NCBI GenBank assembly: GCA_027452205.1
Contig: DAIDGV010000019.1
Location: 27,973 to 91,972, forward strand
DNA length: 64,000 nt
Direction of reading: 5' to 3'
Source: a candidate division FCPU426 bacterium
GTDB taxonomy: Bacteria > Oederibacteriota > Muellerivitia > Muellerivitales > Muellerivitaceae
Shown: positions 29,766 to 38,258 of the stretch, one piece after another
Numbering within the stretch: the first letter of the stretch is position 1
How the letters are laid out: each line of letters starts with the position of its first letter
The notes under the pieces: generated by a model
Seen by the model: the letters and a program-made list of their open reading frames with translations, nothing else
Told to the model about the DNA's origin: nothing
The model's database searches: none
Position numbers and translations under genes: made by a program

Positions 29766-30791
29766 TTAAGGCTCGTGTTTTTGGTTGTGGTTTATTTTGA
29801 ATTCGATTTCTCCGCAGCGGTCCATAATTCCCTTGAATGACGGCGGGGTTTGGATCAAGCCCGAATCAGTCATTTTTTTGTAATCCGTAGCAAGATTTGT
29901 ATGGGCTTTACCCTTGGGGACTAATTCGATCTTTCCTTCAACCGCTTCGGTATAGTTGATAGCTACTCCAGAAGAATCCTTTTCCCTAAAAAACATTTCT
30001 TTGTGTTGTGCCACGTTTAAAGCTAAATCCCTATCTGCTAGGGCTTTGGATAAATGGTCGGTATTGGAGATCTCAAATAAGTCATACCAATGGCGGGAGA
30101 AACGGTCGCTTGGGGTGTCTAGTTGGCGGCAATAAACGTGGGTTGCCGTGGCCTTTTCCCAAAAGGTTCTTTCTACAAGCATCACGTTTGGGGTCGCGGT
30201 GGGGAAGTGGACGTCAGATATCTGAGATGCAATATCACAGACAATAGGTCTTTTTTCATGTGGTTCGCCGGTTGAGCGGGCACCGAATTCAAGTTGTACA
30301 GTCTGACTAACGTAATCAACACTTTTGACCGCCGCCGGATAATGAATAATAAGCTTCTCTTTTTCTTTCCCGGTAATTTCTAAGCGCGCTTTTATTCCAT
30401 CATGTTTAAGCGCCTGCTCAATAATTGGTTTGATCTTTCCTTCAATCCAGCCAGGGAGGTTTTTTCTGACCTTCTCCGTCCATTTGTCCGCTTGGCTTCG
30501 GGTGGGTGGAATTGGACTTCCGTGTCCTATTTCTGGAATGAATTGGTGAATATCGCAAGTTAAGTCGAGATCTTCGGAAAAGCGGTGAATGACCTTATAG
30601 GCTTTGGAAAGGGAAGTCCCACCCTTGAAAGTAAGAAGTGAAGCGGCGTTTGATCGAAACAAGGCGGATAGAGTCCAGACAACCCAGATATCCTTTTCCA
30701 GAAGATAGGGTGGTAGACCCGTTTTAGACGAAGCTGTTTCAAGAGCTTCTTTTTGATCGTCTTTTGATAATGAAAAATAACTTTCAGGCAT
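29766..30791 (-). CDS. AbiEii/AbiGii-type nucleotidyltransferase toxin
   Basis: 341 residues from ATG 30791, which overlaps the antitoxin stop by 8 bases. TFKGGTSLSKAYKVIHRFSEDLDLT carries the GG-T/S and DLD metal motifs of AbiEii; LIIHYP and the later YDLFEI region follow the family order. In characterised AbiE systems the toxin modifies tRNA with nucleotides and halts growth on phage infection. All catalytic residues appear intact. Confidence 0.88.
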   Translation of the reverse strand: MPESYFSLSKDDQKEALETASSKTGLPPYLLEKDIWVVWTLSALFRSNAASLLTFKGGTSLSKAYKVIHRFSEDLDLTCDIHQFIPEIGHGSPIPPTRSQADKWTEKVRKNLPGWIEGKIKPIIEQALKHDGIKARLEITGKEKEKLIIHYPAAVKSVDYVSQTVQLEFGARSTGEPHEKRPIVCDIASQISDVHFPTATPNVMLVERTFWEKATATHVYCRQLDTPSDRFSRHWYDLFEISNTDHLSKALADRDLALNVAQHKEMFFREKDSSGVAINYTEAVEGKIELVPKGKAHTNLATDYKKMTDSGLIQTPPSFKGIMDRCGEIEFKINHNQKHEP

Positions 30792-31380
30792 GTTGTTCGG
30801 CTTCACCAAGTAATTTCGCGATCCATCCAGGGAAAAAGGCACGAGACTCAACCATCATTTTCCATTCTTCCTTGGAAAGTTTTTGACGAATTTTAGTTAA
30901 AGCCTCGGGGGCGTGCGATGGGCCTATCCAGGCCAAAGCACGGACAGCCACGCCCGCTGGGCGATTTCCCAGGGCCAGTTGCCAGCGTGGCGCATGTTTG
31001 AATTTGATCGTTCGTTTGCCAAGTCGTAAAGTCCGACTACGACCTGTGGTGACAAATACTTCCTGAACAGGGATTTGTGTAGTTAAACCAAGGGAATTAG
31101 CTGCAACAGCCCCGTTAGAGGCCACTTCCTCGCCATTTCGTACTGCTATGGACTTAATGACGGTTTCAGGCGTCGGTGGACGGGTTCCAAAGCGTCCCGT
31201 TACAGGTGCAACATAAGCGCCCTGACTGACCCGGATTAATTTGCCCGCTTTGGTCAAACGGGTGAATGCCTGATCTACCGAGGCGCGGCTATTCTGACCC
31301 AAGAATTCCTTGGGTGATAAGACGCTACCTTCAGGACGGGTTTGGGAAGATTTGAGTATTGTTTGAATGATCGGACTCAT
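30784..31380 (-). CDS. AbiEi-type antitoxin (DUF6088)
   Basis: 198 residues. The N-terminal winged helix (FLGQNSRASVDQAFTRLTKAGKLIRVSQGAYV) is typical of AbiEi/DUF6088 antitoxins; the C-terminal part (TTGRSRTLRLGKRTIKFKHAP) binds or counteracts the toxin. It precedes the toxin gene. Known AbiEi proteins repress their own promoter through inverted repeats, and one such repeat lies here at 31393-31422. Confidence 0.87.
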   Translation of the reverse strand: MSPIIQTILKSSQTRPEGSVLSPKEFLGQNSRASVDQAFTRLTKAGKLIRVSQGAYVAPVTGRFGTRPPTPETVIKSIAVRNGEEVASNGAVAANSLGLTTQIPVQEVFVTTGRSRTLRLGKRTIKFKHAPRWQLALGNRPAGVAVRALAWIGPSHAPEALTKIRQKLSKEEWKMMVESRAFFPGWIAKLLGEAEQHA

Positions 31381-31392
31381 GCTAAACTCCTT

Positions 31393-31429
31393 ATGTCAGA
31401 ATTATAAGCACGTTTCTGACATTCATCAA
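31393..31429 (-). promoter_or_regulatory. AbiE promoter with overlapping 9-bp inverted-repeat operator
   Basis: On the minus strand, TTGATG (31429-31424) and TATAAT (31406-31401) are separated by exactly 17 bases. ATGTCAGAA (31393-31401) and TTCTGACAT (31414-31422) form a perfect 9-bp inverted repeat spanning the -10 and spacer. AAGGAG and the antitoxin ATG follow. This is the expected geometry for autorepression by the AbiEi winged helix. Confidence 0.85.
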
Positions 31430-31580
31430 GTTTGCCATAAATAAATTCGCTTTTTCAGCACCCTATAAAACAGGGTTTGATTAACAAAATCATTGTAAAT
31501 AAACGGTTTCAGAGCTTAAGGATTGTTTAAAATATAATCGGTAGATGGGTGAAATCTGAAATTGGCTAGGTCTGTTTAAA

Positions 31581-31817
31581 ATGTCAAAAGGTAAGCAGAT
31601 ACGATTCAAATCGAAATTTGAAATTAAACCAGAGGCCTGTATTGTCTTCGGTTCTTCTCCAGCACAAGAGTGCTCTGTTTGCCACTATCCATCTCAAGCC
31701 TGGGCCTTTTCGAAAAAAATGAAAAAGCATTTTTGCTCTCATTGTTTTCCAACTGAGGTGATCGCTGATCGAAAGGCAAAGGGGAACAAGTTTCCTCACA
31801 TAACTCTTAAGCCGTGA
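31581..31817 (+). CDS. Small CxxC/CxxC putative zinc-ribbon protein
   Basis: 78 residues, basic. CSVCHYPSQAW and FCSHCFPTEV supply two CxxC pairs 21 residues apart, which would bind one zinc. The ATG follows AT-rich sequence without a strong ribosome site. No known family. It stands alone between the AbiE pair and the Ssp-type locus, in the same direction as the latter. Confidence 0.5.
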   Translation: MSKGKQIRFKSKFEIKPEACIVFGSSPAQECSVCHYPSQAWAFSKKMKKHFCSHCFPTEVIADRKAKGNKFPHITLKP

Positions 31818-31845
31818 ATGCCCTTTGTGTATCAATGAAATTGTC

Positions 31846-31945
31846 ATACAATAGGTTGTATCCGAAGTTTGGCAGCAAAAAGAAAAGAATACGCTTGTAT
31901 ACTTTTTAGGGTTTTGCTATTCTTATCTCCTTTTGAAAAAAAGGA
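31846..31945 (+). promoter_or_regulatory. Candidate control region of the Ssp-type operon
   Basis: ATACAA and TTGTAT form a perfect 6-bp inverted repeat with a 4-base gap at 31846-31861. A 7-bp hairpin, TCCTTTT/AAAAGGA at 31928-31945, lies about 28 bases before the sspB-like ATG. Either could be an operator or RNA switch; no repressor gene is adjacent. Confidence 0.4.
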
Positions 31946-31972
31946 TATTTTATTAACGGAAAAGACGCCTAG

Positions 31973-32968
31973 ATGCCAGGACTTAAAGTAAAGACCCGCC
32001 CTAAAAAAACGAAGGTCAGTTCTAAAGCAGTCTCCTCGACAGAAAATCTCAAGACGGTTTACCCCTACTTCTCCAGGCACGAAACATTCCATCCTCGCTT
32101 TGGTTGGTTAAAAAAAGGATTTGATGGGTCCAAAAACGATGGGGAAGTTTTCAATCGTGAGGATGCGACAGTTGTTTTAGGCGTTGGGAAAAACATGGTC
32201 CGGGCTATCCGGTATTGGTCCAATGCTTTTAAAGTTACCTGGGAAGATGGCCAAGAACGGGCCAAGAGCAAACCAAGTTCACCAACCGTCTTTGGAAAAA
32301 AACTCTTAGGGGATCGTGGTTGGGATCCTTACATGGAAAACCCCTCCTCCCTTTGGCTGCTCCATTGGAATTTGTTGAAGCCGCCCTGTTACGCCGCCAC
32401 TTGGTTCTTTGCATTTAATTTTTTTAACAGCGGAACCTTTGTCCTGGATGATCTCCTCAAGGCTGTGATGGGGTACAAGGAAAGGGAATTTCCAACCGTA
32501 AAGGCTCAGGAAGAAACCCTCTCCCGGGACGTAAGCTGTTTGATCCATATGTACGTTTCCCACTACGAGGCAAACCGTCCGGATGAAGACACCTTGGATT
32601 CGCCCTTTGCCCAGCTCGACCTTATAAAGACGGTGGGAGATTCCAAGCACTTCGCCTTCAATTTGGGCAAAAAGAATAACCTGGCGCCTGAAATCATCGT
32701 AGCCGCTTGCTTGGAGTTCGCAGCCGCGAACCAACCGAACCTACGAACTATTTCCATGTCCCGGCTTTTGTTTGATGCGGGCTCTCCGGGGTTAATTTTC
32801 AAATTGACCGAAAGCGCTTTGTACGAGGCGGTTGAGGTTGTATCGAAAAAATCGTCCCTCATTTCCTTATCCGATACGGCCGGGGTGGTCCAATTAGCCT
32901 TCAAGAGTGATCCGGCTGGCCTGGCGGAAACGGTTCTGGACCGTTACTACGAAGGGGGGCGCAAATGA
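31973..32968 (+). CDS. sspB: DUF4007 protein, SspB-like
   Basis: 331 residues. The DUF4007 signature is clear: FSRHETFHPRFGWLKKGFDG, then VLGVGKNMVRAIRYWSNAF (about residues 30-90) and later LLHWNLLKPPCYAATWFFAF. DUF4007 proteins are SspB of the SspABCD phosphorothioation system, reported to nick DNA during sulfur insertion. It opens an operon of overlapping genes, and the next ATG overlaps its stop as ATGA. The direct neighbours, a large ATPase and a DndC-like protein, match sspC and sspD order. Confidence 0.88.
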   Translation: MPGLKVKTRPKKTKVSSKAVSSTENLKTVYPYFSRHETFHPRFGWLKKGFDGSKNDGEVFNREDATVVLGVGKNMVRAIRYWSNAFKVTWEDGQERAKSKPSSPTVFGKKLLGDRGWDPYMENPSSLWLLHWNLLKPPCYAATWFFAFNFFNSGTFVLDDLLKAVMGYKEREFPTVKAQEETLSRDVSCLIHMYVSHYEANRPDEDTLDSPFAQLDLIKTVGDSKHFAFNLGKKNNLAPEIIVAACLEFAAANQPNLRTISMSRLLFDAGSPGLIFKLTESALYEAVEVVSKKSSLISLSDTAGVVQLAFKSDPAGLAETVLDRYYEGGRK

Positions 32969-35900
32969 ACCGGCTCTCCGAATACGTCACGCTTGAAAGG
33001 CGTTACACCAGGTCTGTTAGTCTTGAACGGGATCTTTTGGTCGCTGATTCGATCCTGGGATATGTTCCGACACGCAAAGCCGTTGAGGTCCTGGAAAGAT
33101 TCCTGGAAGCGAACGAAAAGCATCACGCTGCCCGGGCGTGGACCCTTACGGGGGTCTATGGGACGGGGAAATCGGCCTTCGCCCATTTCTTAAGCGCCCT
33201 TTGCGCCCCCTCCAAGGAAAAGATCAAAAAGAACGCCCTCGATATTGTTGCCAACAACTCACTCTTCTCGGCTGAGATCAGGAAGAGGATTGCCCAGTTC
33301 CCCAAGGAAGGTTTTGTGAGGGCCGTGGCCACCAGCCAGGCTGAACCCTTAACCAACACTGTTCTTAAGGCTTTAGAACGAGGCCTCCTTCTCTATTGGG
33401 AGAATCGAAGGGGCGTTAAGCCCAAAGTCCTAAAAGATATTCATTCCCTTCTATACAACTTCAATTCCAAAAAGGGGAAGTTTCCTGAATCGGGGGAAGT
33501 GGTTGATTGCATCAAAGAAGTAAGCCGGGTCACTGGGGCGGGGATACTACTCATTCTCGATGAGCTTGGGAAGAACCTTGAATACGCTTCTCAAAACCTA
33601 AACCACAACGACCTTTATTTGCTCCAACAGATCGCCGAAATGGGTACGAAGAAGGACGCCCCGGTCTTTTTGTTCGGATTGCTCCATCAATCCTTTTCGG
33701 ATTATGCAGGTTCCCTTAACCTCTCCCAAAAGAACGAGTGGGGGAAGATTCAGGGGCGGTTTGAGGATATTTCCTTCGTCGAGTCCTCCGAACAGGTCTT
33801 GCGCCTAGTTGGCCACGCCATTAAGCAATCAGAAAACCCGACCTTTCAAAAAACGGCGAAGCAACATTCGGCGATTTGGAATAAGGAAATCGACCAGAAC
33901 AATGAGTTCCACGGAATCACGGAAGAAGTTATCCACCGGATATTTCCTTTACAGCCGGTGGCTGCCATTTCATTGCCCCTTCTTTGTTACCGTTACGGAC
34001 AGAATGACCGGTCCATCTTTAATTTCCTGACGAGCTCGGAACCTCATTCTTTTGTCCAGTTCCTCAAAAAGACACCTTTGAACGTAGACCAACCCGAAAC
34101 TTTGAAGCTTCACAACCTTTACGATTATTTCATCGAGTCCTCGGGGTTCAATTTCTCATCCCGACCGCAGTTTAACCGCTGGACCGAAATCCAGGGGATC
34201 ATTAACGACGCTAAAGATTTGACCACGGACCAGATGAAGGCTTTGAAAACAATCGGTGTCTTCAACCTCATTTCCTTTTCCGGTTCCTTTAGGGCGACCC
34301 GGGAACTGGTCCTCCTAGCTTTATTGGAAAAGCCAAAAGAGAAGGATGCGTTAAACCATTGGGAAGCCGTCCTGGACAGCCTAGTTGATAAAAAATTGGT
34401 CACCTGGCGCAAACAGTTAAATGAGTACAGGGTTTGGCAGGGAACCGACTTTGATATCGAGGATGCGATAACCCGCCAGGTCGAGACGATCCGGCAGCCC
34501 TTGGCCGGGCTCTTGAATAGCTTTGCACCCCTTAGCCCTTCCATTGCGCAGCGTCACAGCTACCGTACGGGGACGCTTCGTTATTTTGAAAGGCGTTTCG
34601 TCGACGACCCTAAAGAAGTTTCCGAAGCTAAGTGCAAGAGCCCGGATAGCGACGGTTTGATCGCCTATTGGGTAGGCGGAAAGCTCGATGAAGAATTGAT
34701 ACCCAAAACCACTCAGGATGGGTTTCCCTTCGTGCTGGTGGAAAACGATGAGATCGAGGCCCTCCGGACCGCTTGTACTGAATACGTTGCTTTAAGGAAC
34801 ATCGAACTTACTGCTTCGGAACTCAAGGTTGATGGGGTTGCCCGACGCGAAGTCCGGCAAAGGCTTGGCCTGGCCAAGAAGATTCTCGATGACACGGTTT
34901 TCAATAGCTTTGAGTCCGGAAATAACCACACCCTTTGTTTCCTTAAAAAGAAAAGGGTTGAGGTCGACCTACGCCGGGAATTCAATTCCAAACTTTCAGA
35001 TTTGTGCGACGATTTTTATGGTTCTAGCCTGGAATTGTGGAATGAACTCATCAACCGCAGAGAGTTATCTTCCCAAGCGGCCACCGCCCGGCGTGCGCTC
35101 ATTGAGGCGATGATTAAGAATGAGACGAAAGAACAACTCGGGATCGAGGGTTATGGTCCTGAAAGAAGTATGTACGAGTCCATTTTGCGGAAAAGTAAAA
35201 TCCACCGCAAAACTGATTCGGGTTGGTCCATTGGAGAGCCGAGCAGGACCAGTGGTATTCATATGGTTTGGAAGAAAATAGAAAAGTTCTGTTTAGACGC
35301 GGTTGAAAAACCCGTTTCGATGGAAGTCCTTTATGAGGAACTATCTCGGCCGCCCTATGGTGTAAAAAAAGGAGTTATCCCGATCCTTTGGTTGTCGGTC
35401 CTTATGACTCATTCGGACGACATAAGCATTTATTACAACGGTTCCTTTGTCCCAGTCTTGGGACCGGAACATTTTGAGTTGTTCACCCGGGACCCAAGCA
35501 GGTTCAGCGTTAAGTATTTCAAGATTGCAGGGGTCCGGGCCGAATACTTCAAAGAGCTTGAAAAAATTCTTAATGAATCTGTTTCTAATAACAACCATGT
35601 TCGAAATAGTTCAGTCCTGGGGATTGTCCGACCTTTGATGAAGTTCATGAAAAGCCTCCCGAATTACACCATGAACACGTCGGGCCTATCCAAGGGTGCA
35701 ATTGCCCTTCGTAAAGCCCTCCAAAACGCAACGGAGCCTGATCGGCTCCTGTTCGTGGATATTCCTTTTGCTTGTGGCGCGAGCCCGGTCTTGTCGGACG
35801 GGAAAACCGGCCAGGTAGACGTTAAAGCCATTCGGGCAAACCTTTTGAAACTTTTAAGGGAACTTTCTTCCTCTTACGACCGTGTCCTGGAACAAAGCAG

Positions 35901-36471
35901 GGAACTTCTCTACAAGGCATTGGGTGTTCGAAGTGAACAAGAGAAGTTGCGGGAGGATCTCCGGGTCCGGGCCCGTTACATGGTTGTCCAATGTATCGAG
36001 CCGACCTTAAAGCGGTTCTTACTGGCTGTTTCGGATGAGGAAACCCCGGAAAAGAATTGGCTGGAGGCGGTCCTGATGGTTGTGGCAGATAAGCCGGCCG
36101 AGTCCTGGACGGACGAGGACGTTGCCAACTTCGAAGTGAGGTTGAGTGAAATATCCCGTAGGTTCATCAACCTTGAAGCGGTTTGCAAAGAGTTCGCTCA
36201 AATGCCCGGGGATGGTTTTAACGCTTGGCGGGTTACCTTCTCTAAACAGGATGGAAAAGAGGTCCACCAAATGATTTGGTGTGACCGTGAAAAATTGAAT
36301 TCCGTCGACAAGGTCGTTTCCGAGATCATCGAAAACCATAAACTTGACGAAGACAGCCAGTTCCAAAAAGCGGTCCTGGCCAAGTTGTTTGAGCGGACGT
36401 TTGAGCAGACCCCAAAAGCTACCAAGCCCTCCAAGGTCCAAGATGAAACAAAGGAGGCCTCTAATGGCTGA
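32965..36471 (+). CDS. sspC: Large P-loop ATPase, SspC-like
   Basis: 1168 residues. Walker A GVYGTGKS at 63-70, Walker B GILLILDELGK with DE at 199-200. The rest is helical with winged-helix-like stretches (about 430-520) and ends in a charged region. Position between the DUF4007 and DndC-like genes, with ATGA and 8-base overlaps, identifies it as the SspC ATPase that partners SspB and SspD. I rely on context plus the P-loop rather than full-length recognition. Confidence 0.75.
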   Translation: MNRLSEYVTLERRYTRSVSLERDLLVADSILGYVPTRKAVEVLERFLEANEKHHAARAWTLTGVYGTGKSAFAHFLSALCAPSKEKIKKNALDIVANNSLFSAEIRKRIAQFPKEGFVRAVATSQAEPLTNTVLKALERGLLLYWENRRGVKPKVLKDIHSLLYNFNSKKGKFPESGEVVDCIKEVSRVTGAGILLILDELGKNLEYASQNLNHNDLYLLQQIAEMGTKKDAPVFLFGLLHQSFSDYAGSLNLSQKNEWGKIQGRFEDISFVESSEQVLRLVGHAIKQSENPTFQKTAKQHSAIWNKEIDQNNEFHGITEEVIHRIFPLQPVAAISLPLLCYRYGQNDRSIFNFLTSSEPHSFVQFLKKTPLNVDQPETLKLHNLYDYFIESSGFNFSSRPQFNRWTEIQGIINDAKDLTTDQMKALKTIGVFNLISFSGSFRATRELVLLALLEKPKEKDALNHWEAVLDSLVDKKLVTWRKQLNEYRVWQGTDFDIEDAITRQVETIRQPLAGLLNSFAPLSPSIAQRHSYRTGTLRYFERRFVDDPKEVSEAKCKSPDSDGLIAYWVGGKLDEELIPKTTQDGFPFVLVENDEIEALRTACTEYVALRNIELTASELKVDGVARREVRQRLGLAKKILDDTVFNSFESGNNHTLCFLKKKRVEVDLRREFNSKLSDLCDDFYGSSLELWNELINRRELSSQAATARRALIEAMIKNETKEQLGIEGYGPERSMYESILRKSKIHRKTDSGWSIGEPSRTSGIHMVWKKIEKFCLDAVEKPVSMEVLYEELSRPPYGVKKGVIPILWLSVLMTHSDDISIYYNGSFVPVLGPEHFELFTRDPSRFSVKYFKIAGVRAEYFKELEKILNESVSNNNHVRNSSVLGIVRPLMKFMKSLPNYTMNTSGLSKGAIALRKALQNATEPDRLLFVDIPFACGASPVLSDGKTGQVDVKAIRANLLKLLRELSSSYDRVLEQSRELLYKALGVRSEQEKLREDLRVRARYMVVQCIEPTLKRFLLAVSDEETPEKNWLEAVLMVVADKPAESWTDEDVANFEVRLSEISRRFINLEAVCKEFAQMPGDGFNAWRVTFSKQDGKEVHQMIWCDREKLNSVDKVVSEIIENHKLDEDSQFQKAVLAKLFERTFEQTPKATKPSKVQDETKEASNG

Positions 36472-37261
36472 CAAGGTTCGCCACATATTAGGCCTCTCGG
36501 GAGGCAAGGACAGCGCCGCTTTGGCCATCCTCATGTACAAAGACATTCCGAATATGGAGTATTTCTTTTGCGACACGAAAAAGGAATTACCCGAGACTTA
36601 CGATTTCCTCGACCGGATTAAGGCGCGGCTTGGAATCAAGATTGAATACCTAAGTTCCGAACGTGGTTTCGACCATTGGCTTAACGTCAACGGAGGTTTC
36701 TTGCCTTCGCCTCAGGCCAGGTGGTGTACCAAGCAATTAAAGATCGTCCCCTTAGAGCAGTTCATTGGGGAAGACCAGGCCGTCAGTTACGTAGGAATCC
36801 GGGCCGACGAAAACCGTTCTGGGTACATTTCGACCAAGCCGAATATCAAAGCGGTATTTCCTTTCAAAGAGCGGGGGATAGACAAGGCTGGGGTGACCCG
36901 GATACTTGAGGAGTCTGGCATCGGGATGCCCAAGTATTACGGATGGCGTTCACGGTCGGGGTGTTTCTTTTGTTTCTACCAGAGAAAATATGAGTGGGTG
37001 AAGCTATCCGAGGAGCATCCGGATTTATTCAAAGAGGCCATGAAGTACGAAGAAGAACACAAAGACGGCCGTAAATTCACCTGGTCCCAGGGAGAAACCC
37101 TTCAAGAACTGATAGCTCGTAAGGAAAAGATACTGGCTGACCACCAAAAGGAAATGCAGAAGAAGAAAGAAGTTAAGCCCAATCAACCCCTACATCTAAT
37201 ACTTGAGAAGGTCCTGGACGAAGAGAATGAGGACCAAGGGTGTATCGCTTGTCATGTATGA
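36464..37261 (+). CDS. sspD: DndC/SspD-like ATP pyrophosphatase (PAPS-reductase fold)
   Basis: 265 residues from ATG 36464, which has AAAGGAGG upstream and overlaps sspC by 8 bases. The PP-loop SGGKDS is at 12-17, then YFFCDTKKELPETYDFL, ARWCTKQLKI, and RSGCFFCFYQ, with a C-terminal CIAC. This set of cysteines resembles the Fe-S ligands of DndC. It should activate the DNA backbone phosphate with ATP so that sulfur can replace oxygen. It directly precedes a phospholipase D gene, again with an 8-base overlap. Confidence 0.9.
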   Translation: MADKVRHILGLSGGKDSAALAILMYKDIPNMEYFFCDTKKELPETYDFLDRIKARLGIKIEYLSSERGFDHWLNVNGGFLPSPQARWCTKQLKIVPLEQFIGEDQAVSYVGIRADENRSGYISTKPNIKAVFPFKERGIDKAGVTRILEESGIGMPKYYGWRSRSGCFFCFYQRKYEWVKLSEEHPDLFKEAMKYEEEHKDGRKFTWSQGETLQELIARKEKILADHQKEMQKKKEVKPNQPLHLILEKVLDEENEDQGCIACHV

Positions 37262-38258
37262 AAAAGAAAACTACGAAATTCACCATGAGGACTTACACGA
37301 TTCTTTGATCGAGCTTTCTAAGCAAGCGACCCGGTCGATTGAGATATTCACTCCTTTTATCAAGAAAGACACCCTAGCCAAACTGATTGAGTCCCTCCCT
37401 AATCGAGACTTCCCGATTTCCGTAATTACCACTTGGAACATCAAAGACCTAGCCTCGGGGGTTACCGACCTTGAGGTTTATCCCTACTGCAAAGAGAAGG
37501 GGATATATTTATTCATAAACAACCGTCTCCACCTAAAAACCTATTTGGTGGACTACGGAAAGGTTTTGACAGGGTCGGCCAATATGACTGGGCGTGGAAT
37601 GGGGTTGGCCAAGGAAAGCAATTACGAAACTCTTGTGGAGCTTCCAATTGTAGACAGCGAATACCTGATCAAGTTGGCACACATCAGAAGGGAAGCGGCT
37701 TACGTCCAGGACTCCTACTACGAGGACATGGTGGCCGCTGTGGCCAAGTATAAAGACAAGTTTCAATCCGACGAATCAGAAGTCCAAAAGCTCCAGGCAG
37801 AGATCGAAAGTCGAATAAAGAAGGATTTCTATCTGATTTCTGAACTCCCCATGAGCAAAAACCTAAAGACCATTTTCGAAGTGGTGTCCGGGGAAAAAGC
37901 GGAGGACCCTGAGGAGAGGGCAAATGCCGAACACGACATCGCGACCTATGACCTCGATCGGCAGAAGTATAAAGACTACGAAGAATTCAGAGTCGTTCTC
38001 AAGGACCGCTTTTTCAATCACCCATTTGTTATCGAGCTTTGCAATTACGTTACCGAGTGTAAACGGTTCGGGGATATACGGAACTGGGTCAAAACCCATT
38101 GCACAAACGTTCCGATTCCTTCTTCGAAGGAAGTCACTCCAAACGTTCAAGCCCTTTACGAATGGTTAAAGGACGTGGGGGCCGATAAGTTTTACGAAAT
38201 GCGGCCGAACCATTCCCAAATACTTTGCCCAAAAAATGGAACCTCTGATGGCAACTGA
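37254..38258 (+). CDS. Phospholipase D-like nuclease in the Ssp locus
   Basis: 334 residues from ATG 37254. One HKD motif is visible: H93, K95 and D100 in RLHLKTYLVDYGKVLTGSANMTG. A single HKD suggests a homodimeric nuclease as in BfiI or Nuc. The C-terminal 200 residues are helical and charged. The 8-base overlap with sspD and the overlap with the helicase argue that it works with them, probably as a DNA-cleaving effector for unmodified or modified DNA. Cleavage specificity is inference. Confidence 0.82.
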   Translation: MYEKENYEIHHEDLHDSLIELSKQATRSIEIFTPFIKKDTLAKLIESLPNRDFPISVITTWNIKDLASGVTDLEVYPYCKEKGIYLFINNRLHLKTYLVDYGKVLTGSANMTGRGMGLAKESNYETLVELPIVDSEYLIKLAHIRREAAYVQDSYYEDMVAAVAKYKDKFQSDESEVQKLQAEIESRIKKDFYLISELPMSKNLKTIFEVVSGEKAEDPEERANAEHDIATYDLDRQKYKDYEEFRVVLKDRFFNHPFVIELCNYVTECKRFGDIRNWVKTHCTNVPIPSSKEVTPNVQALYEWLKDVGADKFYEMRPNHSQILCPKNGTSDGN

